Assembly (NCBI GenBank): GCA_016712745.1
Contig: JADJQN010000015.1
Location: 744,001-808,000, forward strand
Reading direction: 5' to 3'
From: Sandaracinaceae bacterium
GTDB taxonomy: Bacteria; Myxococcota_A; Polyangia; Polyangiales; JADJQN01
DNA length: 64,000 bases
The notes under the pieces were generated by a model. It saw nothing but the letters and a program-made list of their open reading frames with translations. It had not been told where the DNA came from and searched no databases. Of the stretch, positions 25,430 through 34,592 are shown one piece after another. Positions within the stretch are counted from its first letter, which is position 1. Each line of letters begins with the position of its first letter. Both the position numbers and the translations under genes were made by a program.

Positions 25430-26770
25430 TTGCAGACGAGCGAGTACGCCGAAGCACTGAGCGAAGTGCGCGCGCTGGGCATCGTTGATGCGACGAGTGA
25501 AGGGCTTTTGCATGCGCACTTTGCGCGCGCTGCTGCCGAAAGCTCGCTCGCCAAAGAGCGCGATGCGCTTGCAAACGCGATCAACGACACTGTCGAGCTT
25601 GAAGGCGCTCCGATAGCGATCGCGGATCTCCTCGATTACATGGCGTCTCAGTTCCGCGACAACAGATATGCGAAGTCGAACAGCAAAGCAGCGCTCGTGC
25701 TGGAGGCGACTGCGCAGGAGGCGAGCTCCCGGCTCCACCGGGCACGTACGCGGGCAGACGAAAGCGCGCAGACATGGCTCAACGATGCGAAGCCACGTGC
25801 AGATGCGGGCCCGGCTCGCGATGAATTGCTAAAAGAGGCGGCAGCGTTCTTCGACGGAACGCAGGATCTGGCCGGCGAAATGACCGAGCGCCTCTGCACA
25901 ACGTCTCGCTCGCGCGCGCCGAGCGAATGGCATGAGGTCCTGCCCCTCGTCCGTAGCGCGGAGCTCGACTCGTTCGTCCCCCGTCGCGAACGGTTTCGGC
26001 GCGTCGGCGCGCTCTTCGCGCCGCTCGGACTCGAGACCTATCTGTCGAAGTTCGTTCGCGTCGTGGGCGCACACGGGGAGGTGGACGTCCGTGCGCACCT
26101 CGCCGCGGTCGATCCTCCCCGCGACTTACGCATCGCCTTCTCGAAGCTCGAGCTTGGCCTGCTCAGCGAGATGGCCGCGAGCGAAGCAGTAGCGCGCGCG
26201 CTCTCGCACACCTTGTGCGATGCAGCGCTTCCAGTTGAAGCACGCCGTCCGCTCGACGCGAGCGTGGCACGTTCCATCGGAGCGTTGTTCGCTTACCTGC
26301 TCGCGGATCCATTGTTCTGGCGGCGGGTGCGGGGCGCGTCACGTTCCGACGCGGAACGTCTTTCGCGTAGCGGCGCCGCTATCGCACTCATGGACGCGCG
26401 CATCGCGGCAGGCGCTCTTGTTGCGCGTCACGCACCTGTGCGGTCGCTCGACGAACAACGCAACGTTGCTGGCGCTCAGCTGAGTCGCGTTGTTCCTGGC
26501 GTCCGCGTTCCTGACGCACTAGCTTCACTCGTGGCGCTCACTCCCGCTGCGCTCGGTGCGAGATTTCGCGCTCGCCGCGCCGCACTCGCGCTTCACGTGG
26601 GCCTGCGCGAGCAATTCGACGACGACTGGTTCGTAAATCCACGAGTCGCCGAAACATTGCGCGCTATCTCGTCCCAAGGAGGCGCGACCAGCATCGAAGC
26701 GCAGTGTGTCGAGCTAGGCATCCCCCTTACGACCGCGTTGGCCCGTACCAACGAATTAGCCAACGTTTAG
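25430..26770 (+). CDS. Hypothetical protein, 446 residues, probably 5'-frameshifted
   Basis: Mostly alpha-helical, Ala/Arg-rich, with no signal peptide or membrane segment. I do not recognise the family. The C-terminal stretch DDDWFVNPRVAETLRAI loosely recalls the C-terminal region of oligoendopeptidase-like proteins, but there is no HExxH zinc motif anywhere, so a peptidase call is not supported. The TTG start at 25430 is poor: the same frame is protein-like for at least 17 codons before it. Together with the ATGA-coupled fragment at 25294 it would give about 490 residues. It follows the two-component/flavoenzyme genes. Confidence 0.65.
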   Translation: MQTSEYAEALSEVRALGIVDATSEGLLHAHFARAAAESSLAKERDALANAINDTVELEGAPIAIADLLDYMASQFRDNRYAKSNSKAALVLEATAQEASSRLHRARTRADESAQTWLNDAKPRADAGPARDELLKEAAAFFDGTQDLAGEMTERLCTTSRSRAPSEWHEVLPLVRSAELDSFVPRRERFRRVGALFAPLGLETYLSKFVRVVGAHGEVDVRAHLAAVDPPRDLRIAFSKLELGLLSEMAASEAVARALSHTLCDAALPVEARRPLDASVARSIGALFAYLLADPLFWRRVRGASRSDAERLSRSGAAIALMDARIAAGALVARHAPVRSLDEQRNVAGAQLSRVVPGVRVPDALASLVALTPAALGARFRARRAALALHVGLREQFDDDWFVNPRVAETLRAISSQGGATSIEAQCVELGIPLTTALARTNELANV

Positions 26771-26822
26771 CGCGGCCGCGCCGCCTTGACCGTCCCGACT
26801 TCGATCACCACAATCTCGCCTC

Positions 26823-28124
26823 GTGAACGACCTCTACGCGAAACGCCGCGAGCATCTTCTTAAGACGATGGGACCTGGAGTGGTGATCATCCCATCGACG
26901 CCGATTGCGATACGCAACAACGACGTCGAGCACGAGTATCGACAAGATAGCGATTTCTTCTACCTCACCGGTTTCGATGAGCCCGAGAGCGTGCTTGTTC
27001 TCTCCAATCAACACGAGCATAAGATGGTGCTCTTCGTTCGCCCGCGGGATGTGACGCGTGAGATTTGGGATGGGCCGCGCGCAGGGGTGGAAGGCGCAGT
27101 CCGAGATTTCGGCGCGAACGCCGCGTTCACCGTGGGCGAGCTTGCCGATAAGCTGCCCGACTACCTTGGCAATGTGCAGCGGGCCTTTTATCGCGTCGGG
27201 CGTGACCGGTCCTTCGACGACCGATTCTTCCACGCCCTCGATCGAGTTCGCTCCCGCGCCCGCACTGGCATTAGCACGCCGTCCGAAATTGTTGATCCGG
27301 GCGTCTACATTTCCGAGATGCGTCTTCGTAAGTCGAGTGAAGAGTTGAAGACCATGGCGCGCGCGTCCGAAATCACACGCGAAGCTCATCTGCGTGCAAT
27401 GCACGTAGCAAAACCTGGCGCATATGAGTACGAAGTGGAGGCAGAGATCATCCGCATCTTCCGCTTCCACGGCAGCGAGCGCCCCGCGTATGGCTCCATT
27501 GTGGGATCAGGACCCAACGCGACCATCCTGCATTACCGTAAGAACGATCGAAAAATGCAGGACGGCGATTTGCTTCTGATCGATGCGGGCGCCGAGTACG
27601 GCTACTACGCGTCGGACGTCACACGCACTTTTCCGGTGAACGGAAAGTTCACGAAGGAGCAGCGGGCGATTTACGAGCTTGTGCTTGCCGCGCAGGAAGC
27701 GTCGATCAACGCCGTGCGCCCTGGCATCACCATCGACGATGTTCATCAAGCAAGCGTGAATGTGCTCACGCAGGGTTTGCTCGACCTTGGCCTACTGAAG
27801 GGCACGTTCAACGAGGCCGTCGAGAAAGGCACGTACAAAAGCTTTTACATGCACCGCACCTCGCATTGGCTCGGCATGGATGTGCACGACGTAGGCCCGT
27901 ACTTCGAAGGCGGAAAAGCGCGGCCGCTGCAACCAGGCTTTGTGCTCACGGTCGAGCCCGGCCTCTACATCGGCAAAGACGCAGACGTGGACCCCAAGTG
28001 GCGTGGTATCGGCGTGCGGATTGAAGACGACATTGCCGTCACGGACACTGGTTTCGCCAACCTCACGAGCGAGATCCCGCGAAGCGTCGCCGAAATCGAG
28101 CAGATCTTGGCTGAGAGAAACTAG
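26823..28124 (+). CDS. pepP: Xaa-Pro aminopeptidase (aminopeptidase P)
   Basis: A 433-residue M24B metallopeptidase that removes N-terminal residues preceding proline. The N-terminal domain opens with YAKRREHLLKTM. The pita-bread catalytic domain holds the five metal ligands in LLIDAGAEYGYYASDVTRTF (two Asp), SHWLGMDVHDVG (His), LTVEPGLYI (Glu) and VRIEDDI (Glu). No signal peptide is seen, so it is cytoplasmic. Start is GTG 26823. The gene is monocistronic-looking, 52 bp after the unknown gene. Confidence 0.93.
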   Translation: MNDLYAKRREHLLKTMGPGVVIIPSTPIAIRNNDVEHEYRQDSDFFYLTGFDEPESVLVLSNQHEHKMVLFVRPRDVTREIWDGPRAGVEGAVRDFGANAAFTVGELADKLPDYLGNVQRAFYRVGRDRSFDDRFFHALDRVRSRARTGISTPSEIVDPGVYISEMRLRKSSEELKTMARASEITREAHLRAMHVAKPGAYEYEVEAEIIRIFRFHGSERPAYGSIVGSGPNATILHYRKNDRKMQDGDLLLIDAGAEYGYYASDVTRTFPVNGKFTKEQRAIYELVLAAQEASINAVRPGITIDDVHQASVNVLTQGLLDLGLLKGTFNEAVEKGTYKSFYMHRTSHWLGMDVHDVGPYFEGGKARPLQPGFVLTVEPGLYIGKDADVDPKWRGIGVRIEDDIAVTDTGFANLTSEIPRSVAEIEQILAERN

Positions 28125-28172
28125 GTCATTGCCCACGTGCAACCTTCGATGACGCGAGCTAGACTCAAATCC

Positions 28173-28376
28173 ATGTCCACCGCGGACGAGTCAGAAGCGA
28201 TTAGCTGCGACGCCTGCAATGCGCCGATCGATGGCGAACCTGCCGGCAGCGGCTTGCTCGTGTTTCCGCGCGGTGACCGTGTGCACTACGAAGAGCCGCC
28301 TCTCTGCAAAGACTGCGCGTTAGCCATCGGAATCACGGCTCTTTGTCGTTTTGCCGAGCAAGAGGAAGAGGGCTGA
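28173..28376 (+). CDS. Small CxxC...CxxC protein, possible zinc knuckle
   Basis: A 67-residue protein starting at ATG 28173 (28137 would add 12 residues). Two pairs, CDAC near the N-terminus and CKDC about 30 residues later, suggest a single zinc-binding ribbon. The tail is acidic (FAEQEEEG). Small zinc-ribbon proteins often bind nucleic acid or other proteins. It lies between pepP and a tandem-RRM gene on the same strand. Confidence 0.65.
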   Translation: MSTADESEAISCDACNAPIDGEPAGSGLLVFPRGDRVHYEEPPLCKDCALAIGITALCRFAEQEEEG

Positions 28377-28384
28377 CAAGCCCT
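28369..28384 (+). terminator. Short hairpin at the end of the small zinc-knuckle gene
   Basis: AGGGCT and AGCCCT form a 6-bp stem with a GACA loop overlapping the stop codon. No T-run follows (GCTTGACC), so it is at best a weak or Rho-assisted terminator. Confidence 0.25.
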
Positions 28385-28457
28385 GCTTGACCCCGCTCGC
28401 CCGATCGATGCACGCTCGTTACGCAATTCAGGAAAGTTTCAGGAGATAGATCAGGAC

Positions 28458-29432
28458 ATGGCTAACGCGGACGACAGCAAGCTCTTTGTTGCAGGCTTGC
28501 CGGATGGGATGACGGAAGAAACGCTTCGAGAAATGTTCACCAACACGGGGCTCGCTGTTGAAGAGCTGAGCATGCCCCGCGATCGAATGACTGGACGCCC
28601 TCGTGGCTTCGCGTTCGTTCGGCTCGCATCTCCTGATCAAGCAGAGCAGGCTCGTCGTTCGCTCGACGGAAGTTTCGTCGGTGGGCGGTCGATCAGCGTG
28701 CGCGCATTCTCCAATGACCGTCCTGGTCCGGGTGCTCCCGGTGCAGGTCCCGGTGGCCCGCGTGGTCCAGGTGGGCCCGGCGGTCCCGGCGGTCCCGGTG
28801 GTCCGCGCTTCGGTGGCCCTAGTGCAGGTCCGGGCGGTCCCCGTCCCGGTGGCCCTGGCGGTAGGCCCGACACTTCTGATCGCACCTTGTATGTCGGCAA
28901 CCTTCCGTACGATTGCACGGAGCAAGATGTGCGCGATGCGTTCGACGCAGTGCAAGCGCCAGCGCCCGCGCAAGTTTCACTGCCCACCGATCTCGATGGC
29001 CGTAAGCGCGGTTTCGGTTTCGTAACCATGGAGACTGCCGAGGTCGCCAATCAAGCGATGGGCATGGTGAAAGAGCTTCAGATGAAGGGCCGTCGGCTCG
29101 TCATCAATCTCAAGGGCGATCGTCCTCCCCCGCGCGCGGGCGGCGGTGGCGGCTTCGGTGGCGGTGGTGGCGGCGGCTTCGGCGGCGGCGGCGGCGGCGG
29201 TGGGTTTGGAGGCGGCGGTGGTGGCTTTGGCCCCGGTGCTGGTTTCCCGATCGATCTTCCCCCGGGCGGCGACACTGAACGTCGTCGAGCAAAGGCCCGT
29301 CGCGCAGCTGGCGACGGCGAAACAGCGAACAAGTTTGCGGGCGGCAACAAGAAGCGCCGTCCCACCGAGCCCAAGACCGGCGCAGGCGCAGACAAGAAGC
29401 GCGGCCGTGGTTGGGAAGACGACGACTACTGA
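28458..29432 (+). CDS. Tandem-RRM, Gly-rich RNA-binding protein
   Basis: A 324-residue protein with two RNA-recognition motifs, about 8-82 (RNP2 LFVAGLP, RNP1 RGFAFVRL) and about 143-217 (RNP2 LYVGNLP, RNP1 RGFGFVTM). They are separated by a GPGG-rich linker and followed by a GGGGGF-rich region and a basic tail (KKRRP, KKRGRGWEDDDY). Both RNP1 motifs keep the aromatic RNA-stacking residues. Most bacterial RRM proteins have one RRM and about 100 residues; this layout resembles eukaryotic hnRNPs. Single-RRM proteins in cyanobacteria and myxobacteria are linked to cold response, and Gly-rich tails favour condensate formation. Good ribosome-binding site AGGAGA. Confidence 0.92.
   Translation: MANADDSKLFVAGLPDGMTEETLREMFTNTGLAVEELSMPRDRMTGRPRGFAFVRLASPDQAEQARRSLDGSFVGGRSISVRAFSNDRPGPGAPGAGPGGPRGPGGPGGPGGPGGPRFGGPSAGPGGPRPGGPGGRPDTSDRTLYVGNLPYDCTEQDVRDAFDAVQAPAPAQVSLPTDLDGRKRGFGFVTMETAEVANQAMGMVKELQMKGRRLVINLKGDRPPPRAGGGGGFGGGGGGGFGGGGGGGGFGGGGGGFGPGAGFPIDLPPGGDTERRRAKARRAAGDGETANKFAGGNKKRRPTEPKTGAGADKKRGRGWEDDDY
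28727..28868. repeat. GGYCC-rich low-complexity repeat coding the GPGG linker
   Basis: Irregular 9-base repeats of the GGT CCC GGC type encode (G-P-G)n between the two RRMs. A second repeat block, GGCGGTGGC-type, lies at about 29135-29235 and encodes the Gly-rich tail. Both are candidates for length variation. Confidence 0.7.
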
Positions 29433-29439
29433 GTAGCCG

Positions 29440-32034
29440 TTGTTTTCATCGCAGCACCTCCTTTGCGTTCTGATTGTGACAACGACGTGTGCGTCGTGTG
29501 GCGGCCCCACACCCAACGACGTGCCCGACGCGAGCGTGATGGAGTGCACCCGCACCTTCACGTTTGAGGCAGGCGATAGCGAAGGTGCGCCAAGCCCGCT
29601 GTCCGCGGCCGCAGGCCAAGTGCGAGCGGGTCGGCTCGCCACGGAAGAACTTCCAGCAAACGAGAACGGCCTCGGTACGGTCGCTGCTGGCGACTTCGTG
29701 CTCGCCAACAATCGCATCGCAGTCATCATCGAGGACGTCGGCGACTCAGACATCTACGATCCGTGGGGCGGCAAGATTGTCGGGCTCGCAAAAGTGCGCG
29801 AGGGTGCGCTCGTCGAGCCAGCAGATTTCGGCGAAGCGATGATCGGTCTTGGTCGCTTCACGCTACGTACGACCAGCGTGTCCGTTCTCAACGACGGCAC
29901 CAACGGCGAGCCCGCTGTTGTTCGTGCGTCGGGTTTGATGACAGCGGTCCCGGTCATCGACGAGTTCACGCGTCCTCTGCTTCCCGGCAACTACGCCGAC
30001 ATCCCCGCGGCTTTCGATTACACGCTCGATGCGGATTCGGAGAGCGTCGATATCGACGTCCACTTCGGCTACGACGGCACGACGCCGCTGCGCGTGAACA
30101 CGGTTTTGCACGCCTTCATTCAAGGCAATCGCATGCCGCGCTACGCGCCTAACGTGGGTTTCGAAATCGGGCCCGATGCAATTCCGTACATTGGGTTCAC
30201 CAATGAGAACGGCTCGGGCTACGCCTGGAGTATCCCCGATGCGCCTATTGTTCCGTTCTTCACTGAGTCGGGTTTTTCTGGCTACACCGCGCCCCCGCTC
30301 ACGCTCGCCGCGTGCGCGCAAACAGATGTGCATATGGTGCATGTGGTCGTCGGTGGACCCGGCGTTGATGGATTGCGGCAGGCGGTCGCTCGCGACTCCA
30401 ACGAGACGCTGCAAACCGTGTCAGGCGTCGTGCGCGACGCCAATGGTGCGCCCGCAGCGGGCGTGCATGTGCACGCACTCGTCGACGAGAATCACTACAT
30501 CGGGCGTGTCACAAGCGACGCCGACGGCGCGTTCTCGTTGCACCTTCCGTCGGAGCTGTCAGCCGTCAAGCTGCTAGCGTTCCGGCGCGGCGATGCGGTG
30601 CTTGGTCCCGTCGATTTTAACGATCTATCAGCATCTCTCGATTTGACGCTCGCGCCGGCGGGCACGCTCCGCATCACGATCTCCGATGCTGCGGATATGA
30701 GCGCGTTGCCGGCGCGCGTGCAGGTAGTGGCTGATACGGGCAATCCTGACCTCGCGGACATCTACGGCGAGGAACGCTTCGGCAACGACCGCCTGTTCAT
30801 GGAGTATCCGACGGGCGGGTCGCTCGATCTGCATGTCGCAGCTGGCGGTTATCGCGTCGTGGTCTCGCACGGCTACGAGTACGAAATCCTCGACACGCAC
30901 GTCAATGTCACCGCCGATGCGGTTACGACTGTCGATGCGCAGCTCGAGCATGTAGTCGACACCACCGGCATTCTCTGCGGCGACTTCCATATTCACACGC
31001 ATCGCTCCACGGATTCCTCCGACGACGTGCACGTGAAGGTGGCCGGCGCCGTTGGCGATGGCGTCGAGCTGCTCGTGCGCTCCGACCATGAATGGATCGG
31101 AGATTTTCAACCGATCATCGATGAGATGTCGCTCTCGCCATGGGCGATGGGGATCTCGTCCGAGGAGTTTACAACGACGGTGTGGGGCCACTTCGGCGTC
31201 TTCCCACTCATCGCAGATCCTACCCGGGCCAATGGTGGCGCCGAGCCGTGGGCCTACATGCTTCCGCCGGCCGCCTTCGCCCGAATTCGTGCCCGTCCCG
31301 AAAGGCCCGCGCTCATTATCAACCACCCGCGCAGCACGGGCGGCCTTGGCAACGGCTTTGCTTATTTTGAAGCCGCCGGTTACGACCCCGACACCGGGCT
31401 CGCAGACCGCAGCGACCTTTGGGACGAGACGTTTAACCTCGTCGAAGTCTTCAACGAAAGTTCGTTCGAAGAAAATCGTAACAGGACGGTGCGCGATTGG
31501 TTCTCGTTCCTGTCGCACGGCAGACACGTTTTCGCCGTGGGGTCGTCGGACAGTCATACCATTGCAACTACGCCGGTCGGCTACCCGCGCACCTGTTTGT
31601 CCTTAGGCACAGATGATCCTCGGGCTGTCACCCCCAACATTGTTCGCGATACGCTGGAAGCGGGACACAGCGTCGTGAGCGGCGGCATCTACGTCACTGC
31701 AACGGCGAGCGGGCGCAGCTCGGGCGAGACCGTCACAGGCGCAGGGAGTATGACATCGGTGGACGTTGTCGTTCAGGCCGCGTCCTGGGTCGACGTGCAA
31801 ACGCTTGAAGTCATCGTCGATGGCGTGACGACGCAAACCATCGCCTTGTCACCCGACATGGCTGATCCATCGAACCCAGCTGTTCGCTTCCGCGGCTCGT
31901 TCGACATCAATGTTTCGAACGGAGCCACCGGGTCCTACGTCGTCTTCGTTGCGGCAGGCGCGGAATCTTTGCAGCCCGTGCATCCGGGACGCATGCCCTT
32001 TGGTGTGACCAATCCGATTTTCTTCACCCGTTAA
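29440..32034 (+). CDS. CehA/McbA-like PHP-domain metallohydrolase lipoprotein
   Basis: An 864-residue protein. The signal ends in a lipobox-like TCASC. Residues about 40-300 are a beta-rich domain of unknown type. About 325-400 are carboxypeptidase-regulatory-like (TVSGVVRDANGAPAAGVHVH, then DADGAFSLHLP). About 500-760 are a PHP domain: GDFHIHTHRSTDSSD, SDHEW, NHPRSTGG, EVFNESS and GSSDSHT supply the His/Asp metal ligands. CehA and McbA hydrolyse carbaryl and phosphodiester-like substrates; the substrate here is unknown. It starts at TTG 29440, 7 bp after the RRM gene. Confidence 0.82.
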   Translation: MFSSQHLLCVLIVTTTCASCGGPTPNDVPDASVMECTRTFTFEAGDSEGAPSPLSAAAGQVRAGRLATEELPANENGLGTVAAGDFVLANNRIAVIIEDVGDSDIYDPWGGKIVGLAKVREGALVEPADFGEAMIGLGRFTLRTTSVSVLNDGTNGEPAVVRASGLMTAVPVIDEFTRPLLPGNYADIPAAFDYTLDADSESVDIDVHFGYDGTTPLRVNTVLHAFIQGNRMPRYAPNVGFEIGPDAIPYIGFTNENGSGYAWSIPDAPIVPFFTESGFSGYTAPPLTLAACAQTDVHMVHVVVGGPGVDGLRQAVARDSNETLQTVSGVVRDANGAPAAGVHVHALVDENHYIGRVTSDADGAFSLHLPSELSAVKLLAFRRGDAVLGPVDFNDLSASLDLTLAPAGTLRITISDAADMSALPARVQVVADTGNPDLADIYGEERFGNDRLFMEYPTGGSLDLHVAAGGYRVVVSHGYEYEILDTHVNVTADAVTTVDAQLEHVVDTTGILCGDFHIHTHRSTDSSDDVHVKVAGAVGDGVELLVRSDHEWIGDFQPIIDEMSLSPWAMGISSEEFTTTVWGHFGVFPLIADPTRANGGAEPWAYMLPPAAFARIRARPERPALIINHPRSTGGLGNGFAYFEAAGYDPDTGLADRSDLWDETFNLVEVFNESSFEENRNRTVRDWFSFLSHGRHVFAVGSSDSHTIATTPVGYPRTCLSLGTDDPRAVTPNIVRDTLEAGHSVVSGGIYVTATASGRSSGETVTGAGSMTSVDVVVQAASWVDVQTLEVIVDGVTTQTIALSPDMADPSNPAVRFRGSFDINVSNGATGSYVVFVAAGAESLQPVHPGRMPFGVTNPIFFTR

Positions 32035-32186
32035 TTTGTCCGTGTGTCCTACGGGTACGAGTGTGAATCCAGTCTGCTGGCTTCCTTACAACCGCGCTTC
32101 GCATCGCCAGCTTAATCATGATTTTGCTAGCGCCAACCGCGCTATGAGGCATTATCCACGCGCTTTATTCACAAGGTGAACACTCG

Positions 32187-33011
32187 ATGTCGAACACGCG
32201 CATTCTAATTCTTCTTGGTTTCACCACGATGATCGGGTGCGGCGGTCGGCAACCCAACCGCTCAGCAGGTGACGGAGGGGTGGACAGTGGTGGCGTCATC
32301 GTCACTCCTGGAAGCGTCTCCCTTGCGGCTTCTTCTTCGATGGAAACGGGATCGAGCGGAGAGAGCACCTCCTATACAGTTACCGTTTCTGTTGGAAATG
32401 GTTTGAGCGATGCGATTTCCGTCGCCCCGTCCCTGTTTCGCATGCGCGCCGGGGCACTGGAGCATCCCGCAAGACTCGATGCAGCCCTCGCCAATGGATG
32501 TCCGCTCGACTCCTTGCTCGCGTCCGGCGCAACGATCGAGTGCGGATTGTCGTTTCAAGTGGCGTCGGGTTTAACTCCATCGGCCATCGTTATGACCACA
32601 CCCGAAGGTTCGATCGAGGCGACAACTACCGCAACGCCATGCACACGCTGCGGAGATTTCTGCACCGACTTGATGACGAGTCAGTCGAACTGCGGAGTAT
32701 GCGGCCGCGAATCCCCGTCCAATGGAAGTTGTGAGAATGGCGTCCCGACGTGCCCAGCAGGCAAGCACATCTGCAACGGCTACTGCGACAACTCAGGCGT
32801 CGAGTGCAGTCTTCACTTGGATACGCGACGCATCGCATGCGAAACGAAATGTCAGGAAATCGACCTGCATTGCGTGTACAGCGAGTCCTACTACATGTGC
32901 AGCGATACATCGTCTGCGTCCGATGAATCCGTCGGTTGCAACGACGAACCGCCTCCCAACCTCGCCGATTGCGGACCGTTTGATAACGCCGATTGCCGCT
33001 GCTCCGACTGA
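32187..33011 (+). CDS. Cys-rich lipoprotein
   Basis: A 274-residue protein with lipobox TTMIGC and a Gly/Asp-rich linker (GDGGVDSGG). Residues about 45-150 look like a beta-sandwich. The C-terminal half has many Cys in a CTRCGDFCTDL...NCGVCG arrangement, seen in other myxobacterial lipoproteins and probably disulfide-bonded. AAGGTG precedes ATG 32187. The surrounding 32.0-34.7 kb is visibly more AT-rich than its neighbours. Function unknown. Confidence 0.75.
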   Translation: MSNTRILILLGFTTMIGCGGRQPNRSAGDGGVDSGGVIVTPGSVSLAASSSMETGSSGESTSYTVTVSVGNGLSDAISVAPSLFRMRAGALEHPARLDAALANGCPLDSLLASGATIECGLSFQVASGLTPSAIVMTTPEGSIEATTTATPCTRCGDFCTDLMTSQSNCGVCGRESPSNGSCENGVPTCPAGKHICNGYCDNSGVECSLHLDTRRIACETKCQEIDLHCVYSESYYMCSDTSSASDESVGCNDEPPPNLADCGPFDNADCRCSD

Positions 33012-33160
33012 CCCCGTTCACCCCTTCGCGAGCAGCAACTGACTCGCCGGTCCTACGCATACGCGCGCGTTCATACCGACTACGCGCTTAAACCTCGCTC
33101 GAATGAAGCGTTGCAAGCGGTCGCAAAGAATAGCCACGTGCGCACGCACGTATCGGTGCA

Positions 33161-33703
33161 ATGACATCTCACCGCATTCTCCTGTCGCTGATCATTTGCC
33201 TGACGCTGATCGCATGCGCGCGTCCCCGCGTGGTCGTCGGCTCAGACGCCGGAATGGCAGACGCCTCGTTTCCGGATGGCTACACGAATGATGCGATCGT
33301 CACCGATGCTTCGCTCGACTCGAGCGTGTCGGTCGACGCTTCCGTGCTCCAAGACGCGATGCCCGATGTTCTCGACATGAGCACCACCCCGACGTTGGTA
33401 GATTCCGTGGAGTGCGGCGCTGGTCACACGTGCGCGATCCTCGACGATGGGACGGTCGCCTGCTGGGGGAAAAACTATAACTATCAGCTCGGAATCGGCA
33501 CACGCGGCGTTGGCATCGCGGTTTTGTCATTCGATGTTGCAGCACGTGCCGAGCAAGTTGCGGTTGGTGAGCAACGCGGCCGGGCAACTTGGTATTGGCA
33601 GCGTCTACTCACCGTCCATGTATCAAGCGGTCGATCTGGGCGCATCGCGACACGCCACCGCGATCACCGCTGGCAGCTCGCACGTATGTGCGTTGCTCGA
33701 TGA
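33161..33703 (+). CDS. RCC1-repeat lipoprotein, N-terminal fragment of a disrupted gene
   Basis: Starts at ATG 33161 with a lipobox (LTLIACA), an Asp/Ala/Ser-rich linker, then one RCC1 unit (VECGAGHTCAILDDGTVACW, then GKNYNYQLGIG). RCC1 character ends at AEQVAVG, around 33570. After that the frame reads GEQRGRATWYW, which is not RCC1-like, and stops at 33703. The continuation is in another frame. The true product is probably this N-terminus joined to the downstream repeats. Confidence 0.6.
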   Translation: MTSHRILLSLIICLTLIACARPRVVVGSDAGMADASFPDGYTNDAIVTDASLDSSVSVDASVLQDAMPDVLDMSTTPTLVDSVECGAGHTCAILDDGTVACWGKNYNYQLGIGTRGVGIAVLSFDVAARAEQVAVGEQRGRATWYWQRLLTVHVSSGRSGRIATRHRDHRWQLARMCVAR

Positions 33704-34592
33704 CCACACCGTCAAATGCTGGGGTGGCAACGCCTATGGGCAGCTTGGCCTTGGCGACACGAATGCTCGCGGTGACGCGCCCGGCGAAATGGGTGACGCA
33801 CTTCCGATCGTTCAGCTCGGATCGGGGCGTCACGCGATGGCGATTGCGGCGATGAAGGGAGTTGGCGGCTTCGACATGAGCTTCAGCACGTGCGCCTTGC
33901 TCGACGATCAGACCGTCAAATGTTGGGGCGAGAACAACCACGGTCAGCTTGGCCTTGGCGATACGGATGCTCGCGGAGACGGGCCGGGCGAAATGGGAGA
34001 CTCGCTACCCGTCGTGCCGCTTGGCTCTGATCGCCACGCCGTGCAGCTCTCGGTGGGTGGCAGTTTTGCCTGCGCCATTCTCGACGATGGCACGATCAAA
34101 TGCTGGGGCTTCAATCGTGGAGGCGTTCTTGGTCTGGGTGACATGGACGATCGCGGAGACGAACCCGGCGAAATGGGGGACGCACTCCCTGCCATCGATT
34201 TCGGTGCGACGTCAGAGGTGAGCTTTGTGGTAGCGGGTCCGCACCACGCATGCGCACGATTCACCGATCACGCGCTTCGATGTTGGGGATCCAACTTCAC
34301 AGGCCAGCTCGGACTTGAAGACAATGTGGACCGCGGCCACGTCTCCCGGGATCTTTCGAGCGTGATCGTGAACGTCGGCTCGGCCAGGTACCCAATCGCG
34401 ATGTGTGGTGGCGGTTCACTATACGTCGTCGGCGGCCGAACCTGCGCCGTTCTCGACAATCACCAACTGAAATGCTGGGGTGACAATGACTTGGAGGCGC
34501 TCGCTCTCGATCTCCCAAGCGGCGAGCACCTAGGCGACGAAGCGGGGGAAATGGGTGACGCGCTTCCCTACGTGGAGCTCTCCTCGTTCTGA
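33447..34592 (+). CDS. RCC1-repeat protein, C-terminal fragment of a disrupted gene
   Basis: Repeat-like sequence in this frame starts at SNAAGQLGIGS near 33570; codons before that are shadow of the other frame. It then carries five or six RCC1 blades with the pattern CALLDDxTVKCWGxNxxGQLGLGDT and a family-specific insertion ARGDxPGEMGDxLP. RCC1 propellers bind proteins or DNA; in myxobacteria they are mostly surface proteins. About 16 residues (one GxxHxCAxxxxGxVxCWG core) are missing at the junction with the upstream fragment, along with the frame, so a deletion of about 50 bp is likely. Confidence 0.6.
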   Translation: MGRSPAGGKTITISSESAHAALASRFCHSMLQHVPSKLRLVSNAAGQLGIGSVYSPSMYQAVDLGASRHATAITAGSSHVCALLDDHTVKCWGGNAYGQLGLGDTNARGDAPGEMGDALPIVQLGSGRHAMAIAAMKGVGGFDMSFSTCALLDDQTVKCWGENNHGQLGLGDTDARGDGPGEMGDSLPVVPLGSDRHAVQLSVGGSFACAILDDGTIKCWGFNRGGVLGLGDMDDRGDEPGEMGDALPAIDFGATSEVSFVVAGPHHACARFTDHALRCWGSNFTGQLGLEDNVDRGHVSRDLSSVIVNVGSARYPIAMCGGGSLYVVGGRTCAVLDNHQLKCWGDNDLEALALDLPSGEHLGDEAGEMGDALPYVELSSF

